Below, piece after piece: positions 1 through 7,500 of a stretch of DNA of 12,728 nt. The DNA is from Baffinella frigidus (taxonomy: Eukaryota; Cryptophyceae; Cryptomonadales; Baffinellaceae). A program made the position numbers and the translations under genes. The stretch is from contig MU646346.1 of NCBI GenBank assembly GCA_026770585.1, positions 1,092,965 to 1,105,692 of the forward strand, given 5' to 3'. The notes under the pieces are model-generated. The model made no database searches, had not been told where the DNA came from, and was given only the letters and a program-made list of their open reading frames with translations. Each line of letters opens with the position of its first letter. Position 1 is the first letter of the stretch.

Positions 1-95
1 CCCCCCCCCCCCCCCCCAGCTAGGACCGTCCCAGGGCCCCTAGGGCCTTATGGTGGTCCTAGGAGGGGAGCTGTTTCTTTTGAGCGAGGTACCCC
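1..95. mobile_element. GGGGTACCTCGCTC palindromic element, copy 1 (cut by window edge)
   Basis: The right arm reads CTGTTTCTTTTGAGCGAGGTACCCC. The window opens in the poly-C part of the left arm (17 C). Confidence 0.65.
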
Positions 96-145
96 TGAAC
101 ATGGTGGTCATGTTGATTTCGATCCGCAAGAAACACATTATATAA

Positions 146-245
146 CCCTTAAGTGCCCATGCCGCCAAATTTGACGGCCAAGAGGTCCTAGGCAGGTCCT
201 AGGGCCCTGCCGTAGGGGCGTATGAGCCTACTGGTCACTTAAGGG
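146..245. mobile_element. CCCTTAAGTG-ended palindromic element, copy 1
   Basis: Ends CCCTTAAGTG and CACTTAAGGG. The body includes GGTCCTAGGCAGGTCCTAGG and GTATGAGCCTACTGG. It lies in opposite orientation to the copies at 468 and 5869. Confidence 0.78.
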
Positions 246-315
246 ATATCTCTCTGCGAGCCCCGCCTTCCCAGAGTGCGAATGACGTCTCTCGTCGTCC
301 CTGCTGAAACATTCG

Positions 316-431
316 GGGGTACCTCGCTCACAAGAAACCGCCCCCCCCCCCCTAGGACCACCATAGGACCCTAGGCATAGGCCTACTGTAGGGTCCTAGG
401 GAGGGGCGGTTTCTTATGAGCGAGGTACCCC
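316..431. mobile_element. GGGGTACCTCGCTC palindromic element, copy 2 (complete)
   Basis: The left arm, GGGGTACCTCGCTCACAAGA with AACCGCCCC, pairs with the right arm ending GAGCGAGGTACCCC with one mismatch. A run of C marks the left arm, and the centre holds GGCATAGGCCTACTGTAGGG. Confidence 0.8.
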
Positions 432-467
432 TGTAGCCTCCGTGGGTGGGGAGACATGGCAGCGGCT

Positions 468-552
468 GCCAGTAGGCTCATACGTCCTACCGTAGGGCCC
501 TAGGACCTGCCTAGGACCTGTAAGGGGTCAGATTTGACCGCCTGGCCACTTA
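468..552. mobile_element. CCCTTAAGTG-ended element, copy 2 (left end truncated)
   Basis: Begins within CCAGTAGGCTCATACG and ends GGCCACTTAA. It matches the reverse complement of 146-245 with several changes. It lacks the left CCCTTAAGTG end and carries a replaced stretch at about 520-530. Confidence 0.68.
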
Positions 553-687
553 ACGCCGTTTGGCGTTACCAAGCGTCTCTCTGTAACTCTCAGAGACCAC
601 GCCATGTCCCAAGTGAGAATTCACCTCAAGTCGATTCTGCGGATTCGCCCCACATAATTGAACAAACAAAACACGCCAAAAGGGAAA

Positions 688-797
688 GCCCACCTTTTTA
701 TTCCAATATTTTGGTCCAAAATATTGTAATAAAAAGGTGGGCGTTAGTGCTGCAAACCAGGCTGTTTATTACAATATTTTGGACCTGGTTTGCAGCA
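688..797. repeat. Two adjacent hairpins sharing a TTATTACAATATTTTGG segment
   Basis: Hairpin one (688-742) pairs GCCCACCTTTTTATT with AATAAAAAGGTGGGC through arms of about 27 bases with one mismatch. Hairpin two (748-797) pairs TGCTGCAAACCAGG with CCTGGTTTGCAGCA. Its loop carries the hairpin-one arm again. Confidence 0.78.
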
Positions 798-877
798 GTC
801 ACGCGAACCGTCGCGTTCTGTAATTTTCACATGTGCCCTGGCGTAGGCCCGCCTCGGGAGGCCATCTGAGAAGTACA

Positions 878-974
878 GGGGTACCTGGCTCAAACGAAAC
901 GCCCACCCCCCTAGGACCACCATAGGGCCCTAGACATAGGCCTACTGTAGGGTCCTTGGAGGAGGCGGTTTCGG
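878..974. mobile_element. GGGGTACCTCGCTC palindromic element, copy 3 (right arm truncated)
   Basis: The left arm and centre match 316-400. The right arm stops at GGCGGTTTCG, missing the terminal 20 bases or so. Confidence 0.72.
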
Positions 975-1042
975 GTTGAATGTTTTACTCAACTCTCGCG
1001 ACCCCAGTAGGTGCGCTGCACGAGCGGGCTGTTCACTACGCC

Positions 1043-1282
1043 TGGGTTGGGGTTTAGGGGTTAGGGTTTGGGGTTTGGGGTTTGGGGTTTAGGATTTAGG
1101 GTTTAGGGTTTCGGGTTTCGGGTTTCGGGTTTCGGGTTTCGGGTTTCGGGTTTCGGGTTCAGGGTTTCGGGTTCGGGGTTCGGGGTTCGGGGTTCAGGGT
1201 TTCGGGTTCAGGATTTCGGGTTTCGGGTTCAGGGTTTCGGGTTTCGGGTTTCGGGTTCCGGGTTCGGGGTTCAGGGTGAAAC
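1043..1282 (+). repeat. Telomere-like array, TTTCGGG-dominated
   Basis: Starts as GGGTTTGGGG/GGGTTTAGG and becomes mainly GGGTTTC and GGGTTCA heptamers. It directly follows the oxygenase exon 8 donor. Sense strand of the gene reads CCCGAAA. Confidence 0.9.
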
Positions 1283-1344
1283 CAGGGGTGTCGGCGAAGC
1301 ACAGGACCGCGCTGACCCTGCGACCCTCCTCCACTGGCGTTACC
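1283..1344 (-). CDS. Oxygenase exon 8 (VTPVEEGRR)
   Basis: After a GA-rich (sense CT-rich) tract and TCGCAG, the first G completes the Arg codon of S-L-H-R. The 20 codons are VTPVEEGRRV and SAVLCFADTP, then G before GTTTCA (phase 1). R-V-T-P-V-E is the usual continuation after the distal histidine, and one of the arginines probably contacts 2-oxoglutarate. If the donor is not used, the frame runs into the telomere-like array and stops there. Three acceptor-edge copies lie upstream (starts 1463, 1578, 1714). Confidence 0.75.
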
Positions 1345-1464
1345 CTGCGAGAGAGAGAGATTTATTGATAGGGGAGACCTTGCTTGATAGACGAGAGACC
1401 TCTGTTGATAGGAGAGAAACATTTGTTGATGCAAGAGAGAGACCCTCCTCCACCGTCGTCACTC

Positions 1465-1504
<40 letters not shown>

Positions 1505-4500
1505 TGATGTTGATCAAAACACACTCGCGCAGTGAACACCACCCACCCACCCTCCGACCCTCCTCCACGCGCGTCACCCTGCCCGATCCCATCTCACTAT
1601 TATTGATAGGACAGAGATCTTTATCATTGATAGGAGAGAGTGGATTGTGGATAGGATAGAGACCGTTATTGATAGGAGAGAGAGGTTTGTTTATATGCAA
1701 GAGGCCACACCACCCTGCGAGAGAGAGATATTTGATGATAGGAGGAAGACCCATTCACAATCCAAAAGGTACGAGCTCGAACCAAACGGCTCCAACGCCC
1801 AGGCCAAATCTGCTGCAAGGGGAAAAGCGAGGTTTAATAAGATGACAAACACGACCGCTGCACGCCACATGGAGAGGTAGGACGAGACGTAGGGGCTCTA
1901 GCCCAAGTACAACACCCCGAGGGGTGTATGTAGAGGGAACCCGTCACGTCCGCTATGCAGGTTATACCAGGAGAGGCTCGAGACCTGTGCAGAGAGTGCC
2001 TAAAAGTTGCTGGCAACCGGAAGTTGACTCCCAGAGGGCGGTTTCGGAGAATAGACCAAATTTCTGGTTGCCCCGTTGCACTGGCCGGGCAACCGGAATT
2101 CCGGTTGCCCCTGAGAAAAATTCCGGGTGCCCCTTAAAAGCCAGATTATAGGGCGATCAACAGTTGCGTTTTCACAACAGTTGTACGATACAGGGATGGG
2201 GTCGCACCCAAGATAGGATAATTTTACTACCGAAAACGGAATTACAACCGATATCGGATCATTCTACTACATATGTCTGTTTCGCGTGTAGTAAAATGGT
2301 CCGATCTCGAAATCTCGGTTGCGACCCCTTTGACCACGCAACTGTAACACGCAATCTGACCTTCTTACGAAAGGCTTCTGAGGCCTTCTAGAACCGGTTA
2401 GGGAAGCCCTATAATCCGGCTTTTAAGGGGTAACCGGATGTTTTCTCAGGGGCAACCGGAATTCCGGTTGCCCGGCCCAGTGCAAGGGGGTAACCGAAAA
2501 ATTGGGGTATTCTCAGAAACCGCCCTCTTCCTGTTTCCTGTTTTGTTTTTTGCTCTTTACCGAAAACAGGGGAGTCAACTGCCGGTGTCCTCATTCTGAG
2601 GAGACGCGATTAACTCAGGCTGAGTTGGACCTGTGGAGGGAGTGACCAAAAATGGGGTAGTTAGGCCTACGGGATTGCCTAGGACCTCCTACTGTAGGCC
2701 AAAATCCCAGGACTTTTTGGTCATAGGAGCCCTACGGCCTACGGTAGGCAATACCGTAGGCCTGACTACCCCATGTTTGGTCCGTTAGCCTATGAAGTTG
2801 GACCTGTGGAGGGAGTGACGGCCCGCGAAGACTGATAGCGTCCCGGGTGCGAAGGGCTTCACGGAAGGAGGGTGTGCGGCGGTGCCGTCGAGATACGCCC
2901 CTACCGAGATGGGAAGCTCCTGCCGAAAAAAAATTGTTACAGACATGTTTGTTTCGAACACCCCCCGAAACACAGGGTTTGACGGTTGGAGTTTAGGGTT
3001 AGGGTTGGGGTTATGGAGTTGGTGCCGTCGAGATACGCCCCGACGCCACTCGGAAGCTCCTGGTGTGGGGTGAGGGGTGAGGGTTAGGGTTTACGGTTTT
3101 CGACAGTGCTCGGGAGATCTGGTTTGGGGAGGGCGGAGAGGGTGCCGGGTGCAAAGGTTTTCGGCGGGAGGGTGTGCGGCGGTGCCGTCGAGATACGCCC
3201 CTACCGAGATGGGAAGCTCCTGCCGAAAAATGTGTTACAGACATGTTTGTTTCGAACACCCCCCGAAACACAGGGTTTGACGGTTGGAGTTTAGGGTTGG
3301 GGTTGGGGTTATGGATTTAGTGCCGGGTGTGAAGGGCTTCACTGAAGGAGGGAGTTTATCTCAGAAAACGGATTTTAGAATCCGTTTTCTTGAGTCAATC
3401 CCCATACAAATTCGTCAACTTATTCTTTTCTCTACGAATAAGTTGACATATTTGAAGGGGAATTGACTTAAGAAAACGGATTCTAAAATCCCTTTTCTGA
3501 GATAAGTGTGCGGAGATCCAGGATGGTAATCTCCGGGCGAAGATCCCTACTTGGGCCAGTCCATGCGCCTAGGATGAAACAGGATGAGACATGATGAGAC
3601 ATGATGAGACAGGGTGCGATAGGATGCGTCGAGTTCCTCTTGCTTCTAGAGCGCGGCCCACCGAGACAAAAGTCGAGAGTGGAACGTCTCAAAGCAAAAG
3701 TGGAACCTCTGTTAACTTAAGAAGTAACAGTGGAATACGCCCCTACGCCACTAGGGACCTCCTGGTTTGGGGTGAGGGGTGAGGGGTATGGTTTACGGTT
3801 TTCGACAGTGCTCGGGAGATCTGGTTCTTGGATGACAGTGCTCGGGAGGTCTGGGAAGGTGGAGAGGGTGCCGGATGCGAAGGCTTTCGGCGGGAGGGTG
3901 TGCGGCGGGGAGTATCTCGATGGCACCGCCACTCCCTCCACAGGTCCTATCGCTGCCTGAGTCAATCTAGTCTCCTCAGAATGGTGCCGTCGAGATATTC
4001 CCCTACACCGCTCGGAAGTTCCTGCCGGGAAAACTCTTGACGTGTGAAGTGTTTGTGTGTGAGAAAGTCTGGACTTTGTGTGTGTGCGAACACTTTATGC
4101 ATGCATGGCTTCACGGTGGGAGGGTTTGCGGGGTTGCCTCTCCTCTCCTCTCGTTTCTCTCTCTCGTCTCTCCTCTCCTCTCATCGCCTCGCCTCTCCTC
4201 TCCTCTCGTTTCTCTCTCTCGTCTCTCCTCTCCTCTCATCGCCTCGCCTCTCCTCTCCTCTCCTCTCGTGTATCTCTCTCCTCTATGCCCCGACCCCACT
4301 CGGAAGGTCCTGCTGGAAAACTAATTTGCACATGGATTCCTGGCATGCCCTGTTGCATGGAAACAATCCAGAGAAAAGCCAGCCCCCGGTTCCGCAAACA
4401 ATCCCCGGGGTGTGTTCATTTTGTTCAACGTCATTTAGAAACGCCGCACACGTAACTCCTCACACGGCGGGAGGGTTTGCGGGGTATGCCCCAACCCCGC

Positions 4501-7500
4501 TCGGAAGGTCCTGCCGGTATTGACGACCCAATGGCTCCAAGAACGACCCTGGAATACCCTATCCAAGAGCCTGGCGTGGTGCCTCGACCCCGCTTGGAAG
4601 GTCCTGCCGGGAAAAGGTTTTACATGTACGGGCTGCAGGTGTGGGTTCTCGGTAGTCCCGCTTGGTGTCCTTCTTCAATCAAGCAACTCTCTCTCCCAGT
4701 GTGAAGTTTGTTGAAACGATGTTGAAAAATCTACAATCCTCATAACGCGATGATTCCTGCCGTGCTTTGTTTCACCTCTCCAGACGCTTGGAAGGGCCAC
4801 TCGCAACCCTAAACCCTAAACCCTGCGCCTCTTTTGGGTTTAGGGTGTAGGGTTAATAATTAAGGGTTCAGGGTTTAGGGATTAGGGTGCAGGGTTTAGT
4901 GTTCAGTCTTTGGTGTTCAGTGTTTAGTGTTTAGTGTTTAGTGATTAGGGTTTAGGGTTTAGGGTTTAGGGTGCAGGGTGTAGGGTTTAGGCTTTAGGCT
5001 CTAGGGTGTAGGCTTTAGGTTTTAAGATTTCGGGTTTAGGGTTTAGGGTTTGGACCTCCGAAGACGCTCGAAGCGGCAGAGAGAACTCGAATTCGCCCCC
5101 CCGCGACGCGCTTTCGAGCGAGAGGGTCTGGAAAAGGGTTTCGGGTTTAGGTTGTGGGTTTTGGGGTTTGGAGGAGACTCGGCCACATCAAGTTGAACCC
5201 TAAACCCTAAACCCTGAAATTCTAAACCCCAAACCGTAACCTCTAACCCGGAATCCAGGAGCGGTGTTTGCATTCGTTGGACACGAAAATAAACCATGCC
5301 AAAAGTTAACGGTTCAGCTTCGTCAACTTCTACCATCGATTCATTCTGTTCCTCACCACGGAGAACCGGCTCTAGAGTTTAGGGTGTAGGGTTCAAGGTT
5401 TAGGGCTCAGGGTTCAGGGTGTAGGGTACAGGGTTTAGAGCCTAGGGTTTAGGGTTCAGGATTTAGGGTTTAGGATTCAGGGTTCAGGGTTCAGGGTGCA
5501 GGGCTTAGGGTTCAGGGTTCAGGGTTTAGGGTTTAGGGTTTAGGGTTTAGGGTTTAGGGTTTAGGGTTTGGGGTTTAGGATCCAGAGATCAGGGTTCAGG
5601 GTTCAGGGTGCAGGGTTTTGGGTTCAGGGTGCAGGCTTCAGGGTTTCGGGTTTCGGGTTTCGGGTTTCTGGTTTCGGGTTCAGGATGCAGGGTGATGATG
5701 TTCCTCACCACAGTGAAGAGGCTCTCGTCAAAGTGCCACCCCGTCCCCCAGCCCTTCCTGGTAAGGGTACGGGAGGTTGCGGTCAGGGCAGCAGGGTTCG
5801 CGGTTTATGGTTTCCATAAACGGGGTGCGGGACCAAGCGGTACAGCGGGGGCGCACTGGTTCTGGTATCCCTCAAGTGACCAGTAGGCTCATACGCCATA
5901 CGGTAGGGCCCTAGGACCTGCCTAGGACCTCTTGGCCGTCAAATTTGGCGGCATGGGCACTTAAGGGATACGTTGACGCTGCACCGAGGGGCTGACGCAG
6001 GACAGCGGTAGGGCCACACTCGACCCCAGGGGTCCGCAGGTCGCTACGTTAGTCCGTATGGTCCTTCGTAGAGTTTGCATTAATATACGGTTTGCATTAT
6101 GATACGTGAGTCCTTATGGTCCTTATGGTCCTTATGTTTCCTCTTAATCCTGTTAGAGCCATTCCGGTAGGACTTGTCGCGTTTTCGATTTCGAGACTTC
6201 GAGACTTCGAGACTTCATTTGTACCATGAGATTTGAAACGGTGTGTTTTAAAACGTTTTACGCCCTTTAAACCCTTTTTGAAGTCTGAAATCTTGAAATC
6301 TCGAAGTCGAAAACGCGACAAGTCCTACCGGAATGGCTCTAACAGCTTCTTTTCTGAGAAGGCCCCGACAGTACAGGCCTCAAAGGGGGAGAGGGGTGGG
6401 TACTGGCAGACGTTGACGCTGCACCTTAGGGTTTAGGGTTTATGGTCTATGGTTTAGGGTGTAGGGTTTAGAGCTTGGGGCTGACGCCCTGCTTATAGGC
6501 CTGAATAGGGGTGGGTACTGGTAGACGTTGACGCTGCACGCGCCCAGCGGATCGGCGAGGCGGTAAGGGTGGTCGCGCTCCCTCCCGACAACTGCGGGGG
6601 TGGGTTTAGGGTTTAGAGTTTAGGGTCTGGGGTTTGGGGTTTGGGGTTTGGGGTTTGGAGTTTGGGATTTAGGGTTTGGGGTTTAGGGTTTAGTGTTTGG
6701 GGTTTAGGGTTTGGGGTTTGGGGCTCCCTCCCCACAACTGCGGGTAGGGTTTACGGGTTGGGGTTCAGGGTTTATGGTTTACGGTTCGGGGTTTTGGGTT
6801 TAGGGTTTAGGGTGTTTGTCTGCCGCGACGATCTCGATTTGTCCGAGGCGTACAGGAGCCTGAGTGCGGATTTAGGGTAGGGTGGGGTAAGGTAGGGTAG
6901 GGTAGGGTAGGGTAGGGTAGGGTAGGGTAGTGGGGGCAACCTGAAGCGATGATCTCGATCAGAGTGTCCGAGACGTTCAAGAGGCGGCGAGCTTTAGGGT
7001 TTAGCGTTTATGGTTGAGGTTTTATGGGTTAGGATTTTGCCTGAAGCGATGATCTCAATGAGCGTGTCCGAGGCGTAGAGGAGTCGCAGCGCGCCGCGCG
7101 GGTTCAGGAGGTCTGTGGCGAGGCAGGACACCCGCGTGTGCTGCTCCCGGTTCCTGCAGAGGGCGAAACGTGCTTTCCTCAGTTCCTAGTGAGGGGCAGA
7201 GAGGTTTGGTTGTTTGATAGGAGAGAGGCGTTGTGTCGCTGGGGTGGAAAGTCTTATTGATAGGAGAGAGACGTTTGCTTATAGGAGAGTGAGATGTTTA
7301 TTGATAGGACGCGCGTGGGTTGCTCCCGGTTCCTGCAGCAAGGAAGCGCGGTTGGGTATGTATTTCATAGAAGCGAGAGACGTGTATTGATAGGGGATAG
7401 ACCTTTGCTGGCAGGAAAGACATTTGTTGATAGGTGAGTGACCTTTATTGATAGAAGAGACTTTTTTCATAGGAGGGGGGGGGTTATTGATAGGAGAGAG

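Larger units (their letters stand above)
2931..4603 (-). repeat. Acceptor-edge ladder of oxygenase exon 7
   Basis: Acceptor plus first-codon copies start on the minus strand at 3059, 3219, 3761, 4021, 4309, 4510 and 4603 (translation D/E-L-P-S-G-V-G-A-Y and similar). Shorter ones (D-L-P-S-T-V) start at 3118, 3820 and 3850. The 3219 copy repeats about 130 bases of exon 7, but a one-base loss before the FAPGTL segment breaks the frame. The 2825-3000 and 3125-3300 blocks are direct repeats offset by exactly 300 bases. Confidence 0.8.
6427..6935 (+). repeat. Telomere-like arrays around oxygenase exon 4 and the exon 3 copies
   Basis: TTTAGGG at 6427-6475, TTTGGGG-dominated at 6604-6721, mixed at 6742-6815, and a GTAGG pentamer run at 6873-6930. 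True exon 4 (6519-6591) and edge copies separate the blocks. Confidence 0.88.

Noticed and set aside
1384-1659. RERERER-rich frame resembling a splicing-factor RS/RE domain
   Set aside because: It is the GA microsatellite and the TTGATAGG minisatellite read in one frame.
4044-4523. 159-codon Ser/Leu-rich frame
   Set aside because: Most of it is the 55-bp CT-rich tandem repeat flanked by antisense exon 7 copies.
2825-4620. Repeats with regular motifs considered as a CRISPR array
   Set aside because: Spacing is irregular, repeats are degenerate, and they are explained as exon 7 acceptor copies in a eukaryotic gene.
5170-5206. Possible oxygenase exon encoding VQLDVAESPP
   Set aside because: It resembles the strand after HxD, but the phase does not fit exon 5, and the exon at 5127-5056 fits both phase and motif.
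4803-5693. Chromosome end (true telomere)
   Set aside because: Arrays are short, degenerate, of both polarities, and have exons on both sides; they are intronic.
5568-5886. Frames rich in GFRVQGSGFRVSGFGF-like peptides here and at 6641-6880, 10207-10567 and 12349-12709
   Set aside because: They are translations of 7-bp telomere-like repeats, which read in any frame as heptapeptide or longer periods; there is no coding signal besides the repeat.
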